Both the position numbers and the translations under genes were made by a program. A stretch of DNA of 16,305 bases from positions 1-16,305 of the forward strand of contig JAAAVE010000595.1 in assembly GCA_015679605.1 (NCBI GenBank), in the 5' to 3' direction. Shown here piece by piece: positions 9,131-16,305 of this stretch (positions are counted from its first letter, which is position 1; each line of letters starts with the position of its first letter). Under the pieces are notes generated by a model. That model was not told where the DNA came from and searched no databases. It saw nothing but the letters and a program-made list of their open reading frames with translations. Origin of the DNA: Podila epigama (Eukaryota; Mortierellomycota; Mortierellomycetes; Mortierellales; Mortierellaceae).

Positions 9131-9837
9131 ATGGGAAGACTTCGCCGCTCCAGAGTCCACAAGGGCATTCGTGATATTCAGCGCAAGTACCGTACCAAGC
9201 GTTATATGCGAGATATCGACCAGATCCATGCTGATATCCAGCCAGAGAACGCTTCAAAGTTTGAGAACAGAGAATTGGACCCAGAGTTGCCAGGACAGGG
9301 CCAGTTCTATTGCATCCAGTGCGCGTACGTTTTTCTTTTTCTTTTTCTTTTTCTTTTCCTTACTTCTTGTCTCACCATTTTTGTATTGTGGCAAGATACA
9401 CAAGTGCCATGGCAATCTTCAGAGGAGAATGGAGTGTCTTTGCGTCAACTGGTACTAATAATTCTGGACTTGCCCATGCTCTTTCCATACTTGAACCTTT
9501 TAGTAAGCATTATATCAGCCAGGAATCATTGGCAGAGCATCAGAAAGGAAAGATTCACAAGAAGAGGTACAATTTTCAAAACACACCGACAAGCTTGAAG
9601 TTGCATTTTTATCGTCCTTGAATCAACCATCCGTATTACCAATGGCACTTGTATTGACAAAGTGATCATGGTTTCATGATGACATATATATCTCTTTTCT
9701 ATAATCTGAATAGAGTAAAGCTCTTGAAGGAGGCGCCGTATTCCCAAGAAGAGGCTGATGCCGCTGCAGGACTTCAAAAAGCCGATACCAAGCCAAAGAA
9801 GAAAAAGGAGGCTGCCATGGATACAACAGAGGCATAA
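9131..9837 (+). CDS. BUD20: BUD20/ZNF593-type C2H2 zinc-finger protein, 126 aa
   Basis: Members of this family are nucleocytoplasmic shuttling factors needed for export of pre-60S ribosomal subunits. Model: join(9131-9324, 9504-9566, 9714-9837), giving 127 codons with stop. The N-terminus MGRLRRSRVHKG is basic, with the family segment RTKRYMRDIDQIHADI at about 21-36 and PGQGQFYC at 54-61. The zinc ligands are C61, C64, H77 and H83 (C-X2-C-X12-H-X5-H). After the second Cys, intron 1 interrupts the finger and exon 2 continues with AKHYISQESLAEHQKGKIHK. Exon 3 supplies VKLLKEAPYSQEEADAAAGL, closely matching the yeast Bud20 pattern, then a Lys-rich tail. Intron 1 (179 nt) opens with CTTTTT repeats and holds no in-frame stop when read through. 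The start is the ATG that gives the conserved MGR N-terminus. Confidence 0.95.
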
Positions 9838-10288
9838 AAAAAAGAAAACAGTTTTGAAAGTAACTGGAAAAAAGGACAAGAAGAAAAAGCAGCAAGTTCA
9901 TTTCCTATTTTTTATACAATCTTTTTTTTTCTCTCTCCCCTATTATCATTTCACCTTTTTCTCGATTCTTTTTTGTTATATTATCACTTTTTGCATTGCA
10001 TTAAAAAAAAAAAAAGACCTATCTCTATTCGTGGTACTTGTTGTTGTCTTTTCCCTTCAACGTTTTTAAAACTTCTTGTGGATAGCTAGTTTGATTAAAG
10101 GTCGGTGGGGATTCTGCAAGAGTTATTTTTGTCCGTCAACGACTTTCTTGCTTTTCCTGTTCACATGAGCCAGCCAACCCCCTTGGATAAAGTGGTCCAA
10201 CATGGTCCTTGCGAACAAAAGTAGAGAAACAGAAAAAAAAAAGTGATCGAGTGTCTCCTTGGCGATCCGTTAGAATCGTTCATATCAT
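9838..10288. other. Spacer between convergent BUD20-like and Nudix genes
   Basis: The 451 bases between facing stop codons are A-rich just after the BUD20 stop, then T-rich, with an A13 run near 10003-10015. They presumably hold two 3' untranslated regions. No gene, tRNA or repeat family is recognised. Confidence 0.6.
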
Positions 10289-11452
10289 CTAATAAGCGAG
10301 CTCACGCCCAAGTGCCCAAGCGTGCAACCGACTATCCAGTACCAACTTGCTAGTGCCACCAGCAGCTGTCTGAAGCTCTATGATCGAGTTATGATGTATA
10401 TGAATCACGGCAGAACCAAGAGAAAAAAAAGTGAGAAACCGTATCATTGCTACATCGAAAGCATGAATGCAAAATGTAAAAAAAAAAAAATCTTGCTTAA
10501 GTATATTGACTCGCACCGCAAAACGAGCACACATACCCTGCATTGACTTTACAAGACCAGACAAGGGAAGAATAACAACTTGAAGGCTCCATTCATCAGG
10601 TTCTAGACTAGCCTTACGAGGCAGTGCGTTCGGTCCAAAGAGCTCTTTTTGCTCCATGTCAATCTATTTTCGTCAGGTCATATTAGACCGAGCGGCAAGT
10701 TTTTGTACAAGGCAAGGTGCGCAAAGACGTTCAGTACAATCCTGTCAGATTAGTATACAAGTAGCCAAGTCGCAGACAAGCAGAGAAATGATGCCCCCCT
10801 CACCCTCTAAGCACTTCAGGATGAGCTTATCAGAGAACAGTAACTCATTGTAATGTACCTCAACTACGACCACCCTGGAACACGAGTTTGTCAGCCCAGG
10901 CTCATAAGCGACAGGAACACTTGTCGAAACCAGACGGATCGAATGTCCAGATGCTTGACCGAATCCAGTCTCCTCCTGAAGTTCACGGATCGCAGCCGCT
11001 GCTGGATCTTCACCAGCGTCAATCAATCCTGAAGGAAACTCGAGTGTGAATGCGCCGATAGCTGGGCGGTATTGTACAACCAAGACCACATGTGTTGCCT
11101 TGCCTTCTGGGCTTTTGATCAAGGCAAGGACATCCACCGCTATTTACACAGAATGAAAAAATATCGTCGTCAGATCGTCCCGATGAGTACAGCATAAGCT
11201 ACTATTTTTTGTGTATGACCTGATGACATGATAAAAGAATTAAAAAAAGAAAAAGTATTCACCATCGATAGATTGCTCGCCTCTGGTTGTGGTTGTGGTT
11301 GTGCGCCGACACACTTCCCATCGCCGTTCTGTTCCTGAAGGGTCATTAAAAGCAACTTCGTGCAAGGACAGCCAGCGACCAGTCCCCAGCTTTTGCTCAC
11401 GGTTGTGGATGATCTCGGCAAGCGGTGCTAACGTGACCGATGGCGTAGACAT
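10289..11452 (-). CDS. YSA1: Nudix hydrolase, ADP-sugar pyrophosphatase (YSA1/NUDT5 type), 228 aa
   Basis: The predicted reaction is Mg2+-dependent hydrolysis of ADP-ribose or related ADP-sugars to AMP and sugar phosphate. Model: complement(join(10289-10377, 10537-10663, 10859-11139, 11263-11452)), 229 codons with stop; donors are GTGAAT, GTACAT and GTATGT. The start chosen is the first ATG of the frame (MSTPSVTLAP). Residues 26-50 carry the family's N-terminal WLSLHEVAFNDPSGTERRWE. The Nudix box is at 101-123: G101, E107, R115, E116, E119, E120 and G122 all fit GX5EX7REUXEEXGU. It is followed by EPGLTNSC near 143-150, equivalent to the PGL(S/T)(N/D) motif of NUDT5. The C-terminus ends RLHAWALGRELAY. 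Length is near that of human NUDT5 and yeast Ysa1. The exon 2/3 joint (VVVVE/IDMEQKE) reconstitutes the expected strand. A Thr6 run at about 51-56 comes from an ACM repeat. Substrate choice within ADP-sugars cannot be read from the sequence. Confidence 0.92.
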
Positions 11453-11754
11453 GTTTTGCTTTCTTATTTCTGGGGATGGGTCGGTGGGGGTCAAGGTATA
11501 TTACTGCGGTTGAACAAAAGAAATTGAAAAAATAAAAAGAAAGAAGAATAGCCTAATGACCGTACCGTTGGAGGAAGTTGGCGGACTGCTTTTTTGTGGG
11601 TGGAAGACCAATGATGGGCGACTTGACGCGTCACTCCTTTGACTTTTGGTCGCGCAGTTCTTTTTCTTTCTCCATTACTCCTGTTCTCCATTCCACTTTC
11701 ACATCTCTCATTTCATTTCACCCCCCCCCCCATCTTTCGCATCACTCGAATATC
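11453..11754. promoter_or_regulatory. Divergent promoter region, Nudix / ataxin-3-like
   Basis: This 302-base spacer lies between opposite start codons and presumably contains both promoters. Visible features are a C/T-rich leader and an uninterrupted C run at about 11720-11731, some 25 bases before the ataxin-3 ATG. No canonical TATA box was identified with confidence. Confidence 0.55.
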
Positions 11755-13212
11755 ATGGACTTGGTTCCTTACATCTTTCACGAACAGGTAAACTTGTTTG
11801 GAAAGCATTTGCTTGGACGAAGGTTTGTTTTGTCCAGAGAGTCTACATATATCACTAACTCCCTTTTTTTTCTTGTATCTTGTGCCGCTCATGCTCATGC
11901 TCATGCATATCAAAGCAAGAAGGCAACCTCTGTGCACAGCACTGCCTTAATGCACTCTTACAAGGACCTTACTTTACCGCTATCGACCTGGCAGAACTTG
12001 CCCAACAACTGGATCAACAAGAAGCAGAGGCTCTAGGAAACCACAGAGGCAACAGCACACTGTTCAGTGAAAAGAAGCACGAGAGTCAAAACATGGACGA
12101 CTCTGGATTCTTTTCAGTGCAAGTCCTCAGTCAAGCCTTGACCATATGGAACTGTCAGATCATTCCTTGGGGAGCTAAAGAAGTCAGAGTCGCAAAATCA
12201 GAGCCAGAGTAAGCAACCCATTGATGATTTTTTTTCGTGCAAGCTTGTGAGACTTACTCTTGCCTCATTCACCTGACGTGTCGACTATAACCTTGTTTGT
12301 ACTTTTTTTAGGCGTGAAGTAGCCTTCATCTGCAATTTGGATCAGCACTGGTACACTCTGCGCCGATTTGGACCATCAATTCACCGCTGGTACGACCTGA
12401 ATTCGATGCTACCCGAACCTCGACACATGTCTGCTACATTCCTCGGTATGACACTCTCCCAACTTGAAGCAGAAGGATACTCAATCTTTGTTGTTCGACC
12501 ATTATCTACCGCTGGGGATCAGGTATCACCCAATCATGAACAACCCAACGTGACACAGTCAGGGACGGAAAGTGGACAGTCGCGACATGACCCAGCATCG
12601 AAAAAGGAACTGGCGTCACTTCCAGCTACGATGCAAGTTGATTCTACCCCCTCTCAGACAGCTTCTCCTGCAGGATTCCTGAGTGAGAGGCAAGAAATGG
12701 AAAGAATTCGGCGGGCGCGGCTTGAGGAACGAGAGCGGGCGACAGCACTGTCTACATCCTCGACATCCTCAAAACAAACGTCATCTGTTGGCACTGAAGA
12801 GTCAAGTATTAACCAAAACAAGCGCACTAGGATCGATAGAGATGGGGAGGAGCATGCTAGTAGCAAAGCACAATCGAGTCCCTTGGTAAAGACGCCTGTG
12901 TTTCTGCCACGATGTGATGCAGATGCCAAGGCAACAACACTACCGACAGAGAACGTCCAGTCCTCACAGTCGACAACAGCACAAGCACAGGACACGGCCT
13001 TTAGTGGTTCAGGTTATCGACTTGGGGGGTCATCCAATTCTATGAGCAACAACACAGGTGGTGCAACAGCAGCGTCAAGTTCCTCAGGGTTTGGCGCGTT
13101 CAATGATAGAGAGGCTGCAGGTTTCCAAGACAGCGAAAACGACGACGATGCTGATACAGAGTGGGAGATGATGCAGCAAGCCATAGCCATGTCCTTGAGC
13201 ACGAATAAGTAA
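11755..13212 (+). CDS. ATX3: Ataxin-3/Josephin-domain deubiquitinase, 408 aa
   Basis: This is a cysteine protease that trims or edits polyubiquitin chains. Model: join(11755-11787, 11916-12208, 12312-13212), 409 codons with stop. Exon 1 encodes only MDLVPYIFHEQ; exon 2 continues QEGNLCAQHCLNALLQGPYF. Aligning by eye to human ataxin-3, the catalytic set is Q12, C17, H121 (in NLDQHWYTLRR) and N139 (in WYDLNSML), all present. NMDDSGFFSVQV and EGYSIFVV are further Josephin landmarks, so the domain spans about 1-185. The tail is Ser/Thr-rich and disordered. It holds a basic ERIRRARLEERER segment at about 239-251 resembling the ataxin-3 VCP/p97-binding motif, and one ubiquitin-interacting-like motif near 392-405 (EWEMMQQAIAMSLS). 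There is no polyglutamine tract, unlike the human protein. Intron 1 ends with ATGCTC repeats. Confidence 0.95.
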
Positions 13213-13250
13213 AGAAAAAGAAAGAAAAAGAAAGAAAAAGAAAGAAAAAA
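13211..13250 (+). repeat. AAAGAAAAAG 10-bp tandem repeat at the ataxin-3 stop
   Basis: Four 10-bp units (the last with one change) begin inside the TAA stop codon and run through the first bases of the 3' untranslated region. Confidence 0.95.
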
Positions 13251-13637
13251 TTTAAGGAGTGTAAGACGTTGGCGACGCGTTTTTCCCAACGACAAACATT
13301 CCCAGGAACAAAAGTAAGAATAGCACGTTCCTGAATCAAAGCTTGAGCATGGGAGGGGTGGGATCATTTCCACACGTACCATGTCCATGCTTTGCTGATA
13401 TATTTATTTTCTTATTTCTTTGTTTGCCTATTCGCTGTCACCATTCCTCACGTTTGATCATCACCAAGATCCAACGAGATCACCATCTGTGACAAAGTCA
13501 TTCATTCTTGTCGCGGATGGGCGGCAACATGCCCATCCTCGACTGGAACCTATCCTCAACGTTCTTTTTTGATATAACACCCTTCCTTTTTCACAGTTTG
13601 ATCCAACACCCCAACCAATTACAACAATCACACCATC
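13213..13637. other. Spacer after the ataxin-3-like gene
   Basis: Apart from the tandem repeat at its left end and the GC-rich hairpin at 13515-13538, this interval shows no gene. Its right end, with TTTTTCACAG at about 13590-13599 and a C/A-rich stretch before the ATG at 13638, resembles a leader with its own intron. That reading is tentative. Confidence 0.4.
13515..13538. repeat. Perfect GC-rich inverted repeat, 8-bp arms
   Basis: The arms GGATGGGC and GCCCATCC are exact reverse complements around the 8-base loop GGCAACAT. In RNA this would be a stable hairpin upstream of the possible start codon at 13638. Confidence 0.75.
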
Positions 13638-14488
13638 ATGGTAAAAAAGAGATTTCCATTCTTCATGAAACTCTAATCTTGATCTTCCATGCTTTGTTCT
13701 ACGATATTACGCGCCAAGTATCTTTCTTTTAACTTGTCATTCTTGACTCCTACCCTCTCCTTTCCTCCCCTTCGCACAGTCATACTGGCACCTCTCGAAC
13801 GAGAACCTAGACTTACCAATCACTACCATCCAACAAGTATCGCGTATAATGACGCGAGTTCACTACACACCATCCAACACCGAGAAGCACGTATAGCCCC
13901 GAGGTGTTCAATGCTAGGATCATGCACGGTATGATATCCAATGTGGATTCTTGTCACAATACCAAACTCGTGTAGAATATACCAATCTGTTGCATTCCTC
14001 GTACACTAACGGTTTTTATTGGCAAAGTAGAAAAAGGTCGTTGATATTAAACAGACGTGTTATCAACGAACAAAAAAGGATTCTCAAGCACAAATGCGAA
14101 TGTTCGCATTCGCATTTGAGAAGCCCTGTTGTTGATGAAGTTTTTAGTATTCAACAACTTCTATCAATCGAAAATCATTGTGCAAGCTATATACCCCACA
14201 CCAAACAAGAATTTAAAGGGCCTTCAGTGTACGTATGGCCAGTCAGTTGCTGCCCGAATGCCTCCATGCATTTACCTATCTTTCACTTTTTGTTCAATTG
14301 ACCAACATATGTTCTATTCTTTCCACACGTAGATCAATGGACGCGTAAGGCAAGAAGCAGACTTGCATTTCAGCACCTCATTTCGGACAGTACAGCATTC
14401 CTTCAACGATTCAGCAGCAGGTTGCAGACCTAGCCTACATCTTGAAACAGCCCCTGCTCGTGAATTACACAGGTATTTATCTTTGTAA
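13638..14488 (+). pseudogene. Possible gene or young pseudogene, function unknown
   Basis: I do not recognise this sequence. A tentative model is join(13638-13640, 13780-13890, 13918-14232, 14333-14488), 195 codons with stop, all junctions phase 0. The ATG is followed directly by GTAAAA, and the next exon follows an excellent acceptor (pyrimidine tract then CACAG at 13779). The frame reads SYWHLSNENLDLPITTIQQV, and later VEYTNLLHSSYTNGFYW and FSIQQLLSIENHCASYI. It is interrupted by two TAG codons inside a 27-base GT...AG segment (13891-13917). A 100-base intron with donor GTATGG and acceptor TTCCACACGTAG joins to INGRVRQEADLHFSTSF. The final stop lies in the TGTAA of an LTR-like terminus, which suggests truncation. 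The composition looks protein-like, but no domain is seen. An alternative open frame exists over 13780-13928. It could be a real gene with an extremely short intron, or a disabled remnant. Confidence 0.35.
14078..14117. repeat. Hairpin repeat, copy 1 (inverted partner at 15324-15359)
   Basis: AAATGCGAATG (14092-14102) and CATTCGCATTT (14107-14117) are perfect 11-bp arms around the tetraloop TTCG. The 36-base stretch 14078-14113 matches the reverse complement of 15324-15359 at 32 of 36 positions, and all four differences are transitions. This copy lies within the open frame of the possible pseudogene. Confidence 0.8.
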
Positions 14489-14660
14489 CGTACTAGAACC
14501 GTGAGGTTCTAGGGAGTGAAGCAATTAGCCCACTTCCTTTTTATCAAAACTTCAATGAGTTTTTAAAATGCCAGTGGTCAGGAACCATATAAAAGGTCCT
14601 AAGCAGGCTATCAATAAACATCAACTCTTTGTCTCCTTGACTCAAAGATCTTCATCTACA
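14484..14660 (+). mobile_element. Candidate solo LTR (177 bp)
   Basis: The segment begins TGTAACG and ends CATCTACA, giving TGTA/TACA terminal inversion. It holds a perfect hairpin CTAGAACC-GTGA-GGTTCTAG (14493-14512), a TATA box TATAAAAG (14588-14595) and AATAAA (14613-14618), the order expected in a retroelement LTR. The first ~33 bases resemble the sequence starting at 16214. Against it: no matching 5-bp target-site duplication flanks the proposed ends, and no primer-binding site follows. The exact ends are therefore uncertain. Confidence 0.4.
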
Positions 14661-15258
14661 AAACAATTGATATTAGTAACTTGGGCAACGACAGAGCCAA
14701 TGTCAAGGCTTCGAGGTGCCTTCATATAATAAAACTTGTTCAGGTCAGAAATACTAATGGGAACCAAAATAACTTATACAGCACGGCGAGCATCATTGCA
14801 CGAATTTCACTGCATAGTGCATGACAAATAGCAAGCAGGTAGAAGGACTTTTATGCATAAATCTTGAAAAATAGCGAGCACATCATATAACAATGTTGTG
14901 AAGAGTGGTTATCTACACATCTAATCCTGCAGTTTGATCTCGAAAGCATGGATCGCAATATGTTTTAAGATTACAGAGGCAGATCCTACGGACACGAGGT
15001 TTTGAGGGTTGCTTCTTGTGAATCTTGCCCCACGCACACGCGTTGTCTGAATAACGTTTTCCCACAGGGTGCTGTTATTGTGTCTGGAGCACTATTTTCC
15101 AGTTGTACCTGACAAGAATACATTCAGATAGTCCCCCCGTTTACTCACGAACTAGCTGTCATTGTCGTGCATTCTGTTGTTTTGATCCATCCCATTTCAT
15201 TCGTTCTGCATCTACTCACAATCTATTCCACTTGCCATTTCAACCAGAGGTTCTCACT
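14661..15258. other. Unannotated decayed sequence
   Basis: I see no gene on either strand: frames are short and stops frequent, and there is no domain or RNA signature. It lies between the LTR-like segment and the hairpin cluster and is probably old repeat or intergenic DNA. Confidence 0.5.
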
Positions 15259-15320
15259 GGTTTTCTACGATGCAAATGTGAATAAAAAAATCTCTATTCG
15301 CATTCGCATCGCAGAAAACC
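15259..15320. repeat. Long imperfect hairpin, 26-bp arms
   Basis: The arms 15259-15284 and 15295-15320 pair with three mismatches around a 10-base A/T-rich loop. They share the TTCGCATTCGC core seen in the neighbouring hairpins. In RNA the mismatches would be two A/C and one U/G. Confidence 0.8.
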
Positions 15321-15362
15321 CATGCAAGTGCGAACATTCGCATTCGCGCTTGAGAATCCATG
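15321..15362. repeat. Hairpin repeat, copy 2, flanked by CATG
   Basis: 15324-15359 is the inverted partner of 14078-14113. It also folds on itself: CAAGTGCGAA (15325-15334) pairs with TTCGCGCTTG (15343-15352) with one U/G-type mismatch around an 8-base loop. CATG occurs at both outer edges. It lies about 50 bases upstream of the ATG at 15408. Confidence 0.75.
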
Positions 15363-15407
15363 ACTTCAATCCATTAAAATATTCAGCACCAACACTTTTT
15401 TTTCCTC

Positions 15408-16157
15408 ATGGCCCGCCGCAACACATGCTCATTCCATGAGTGCGGTCAGGGCCTACTCACTACAAGTCGCCCACTCACAAAAGTCGCAAAAAGAACCATA
15501 TCGCGGGGGTATCATAAAGATATCCCCATGTCGTTTATTTGCAGACATACAAACCGACTAACGACCTTCAAAAGACAAAGTACTTTCCGTGCTACTGTGG
15601 CGACACATTTACACTCAATCCCAACATCATTATCAGTTTTGCAAAGTCGCAAGAGAAAATGCCCTAAGGGCTGTACCGAGCACAGAAACGCCAATCGACC
15701 TTGGTCCAATTGTCACAGAGGAAGGTCCAAACAGAGAATCATTCAGCACATCAATGGTGACGTCCGTGTATTCCAGTCCAAGTTCAAGGAATAACACCCG
15801 TTCGGATTTAACAACCATCGACTTACAACAAGTAAATAAAACGATCATGGATGGGCACAGACAGTTCGTGAAAGTTTTTCACTACACATATCACTACAAA
15901 CAACGGCGACACTCATGGGAGGCACCAGTAATAATCACACAAAACTTCTCGGAGCATCATCTTGAGCTGCAACGCAGAATTGAACAGCAAAACAAGGAAC
16001 AAAGACAAACTATTGAAGATCAAATTTATGATCATTAGTCCAATATCGAGGAACAAAACGCAGAACGCCAACAAAAAAAATCGAGGAACGAACAACAGAG
16101 GCTTTAAAGGCAATTAGAAATGCAAAGCGAGAACCCATTCACTCTAGAATTAAATAA
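15408..16157 (+). pseudogene. Disabled zinc-finger/coiled-coil protein gene remnant
   Basis: Protein-like sequence runs through all three forward frames in turn, with small shifts, as in a decayed gene. Frame 1 block: ATG at 15408, then CSFHECGQGL, a C-X4-C zinc-finger start. Near 15470 the reading moves to a frame with THKSRKKNH, which supplies the missing histidines. That frame has a TAA at 15515, then TKYFPCYCGDTFTLNPN. Near 15630 it moves again to HHYQFCKVARENALRAVPST and a long open stretch ending in a Gln/Glu-rich probable coiled coil (LELQRRIEQQNKEQRQTIED), with TAG at 16036-16038. After one more shift in an A8 run the coil continues to TAA at 16155-16157. I count three frame changes and two internal stops. 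I do not recognise the family; a transposon-associated DNA-binding protein is one possibility. An intron (acceptor TTTATTTGCAG at 15544) could explain part of the disruption but not all. Confidence 0.45.
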
Positions 16158-16213
16158 CGAGGTGTTGGATAGCATTTAATAACCCCACATATAAATTAAG
16201 ATCGCAATAAACC

Positions 16214-16305
16214 TGTTCCGTACTAGAGCAGTTAGATTCTAGTTAGCTTGAGACTTTGTGCTTATTCTTATTTTTCTTTTTTTTTTTTTTTTCCTGCCAT
16301 AGAGT
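16214..16305 (+). mobile_element. Possible LTR terminus, cut by window end
   Basis: TGTTCCGTACTAGAG at 16214 parallels TGTAACGTACTAGAA at 14484, and a partly degraded CTAGA...TCTAG palindrome follows at the same spacing. Similarity fades after about 33 bases, and a T-rich stretch (from about 16268) precedes the window edge. It may be a second, diverged member of the same LTR-like family in the same orientation. No polypurine tract precedes it, so it is unlikely to be the 3' LTR of an element starting at 14484. Confidence 0.3.

Noticed and set aside
9310-9621. Open frame through BUD20 intron 1 as an alternative exon 2 start at the AAG near 9395
   Set aside because: It places about 35 unrelated residues inside the zinc finger. 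The acceptor at 9503 gives C-X2-C-X12-H-X5-H exactly.
10656-10853. Plus-strand ORF opposite the Nudix gene
   Set aside because: It overlaps Nudix exon 2 and an intron on the other strand and has no domain.
14484-16305. A complete LTR retrotransposon between the two LTR-like termini
   Set aside because: The 1.55-kb interval has no gag/pol motif, primer-binding site or polypurine tract, and the first segment lacks a target-site duplication.
1-16305. CRISPR arrays, rRNA or tRNA genes, bacterial-type operons
   Set aside because: No regularly spaced direct repeats, rRNA signatures or tRNA-like A/B boxes were seen by eye, and the gene structure is eukaryotic. A tRNAscan or Rfam search was not possible.

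Overview
The window looks like nuclear DNA of an early-diverging fungus. A Mortierella-type (Mucoromycota) genome is my best guess, not a proof. The genes carry many short GT-AG introns (mostly GTAAGT- or GTACGT-like donors), spacers are full of pyrimidine tracts and microsatellites, and the proteins are eukaryotic and mostly fungal in type. All gene models were built by hand by joining exons at splice sites that keep the reading frame. No transcript or database evidence was available.

Layout. 1-3409: long gene-poor stretch of simple repeats, probably the promoter and 5' leader of the next gene. 3410-7847 (+): seven-exon gene for a 1140-residue heat-shock-factor (HSF) type transcription factor. 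8121-8805 (-): two-exon gene for a 65-residue complex I subunit of the NDUFB2 family, convergent with the HSF gene. 9131-9837 (+): three-exon BUD20/ZNF593-type zinc-finger protein for 60S ribosome export, divergent from the complex I gene. 10289-11452 (-): four-exon Nudix hydrolase of the YSA1/NUDT5 ADP-sugar pyrophosphatase type. 11755-13212 (+): three-exon ataxin-3/Josephin deubiquitinase, divergent from the Nudix gene. 13213-16305: a decayed region with one possible gene or young pseudogene, a multiply disabled zinc-finger-like pseudogene, inverted-repeat hairpins and two LTR-like termini.

The five confident genes are housekeeping or regulatory: heat-shock type transcription, respiration, ribosome biogenesis, nucleotide-sugar clean-up and ubiquitin editing. 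They alternate as convergent and divergent pairs, with start-to-start spacers of about 0.3 kb that probably serve as shared promoters. I see no operon-like or biosynthetic cluster.

The most notable feature is in the HSF gene. The end of its DNA-recognition helix and the following strand are encoded by two consecutive 18-nt microexons with identical phase, so skipping either or both keeps the frame while removing the core of the DNA-binding domain. A strong G-quadruplex motif lies just inside the intron before the first microexon. The second point of interest is the 13.6-16.3 kb region, where related inverted repeats differ mainly by CpG-type transitions and an LTR-like terminus appears to cut off an open reading frame.
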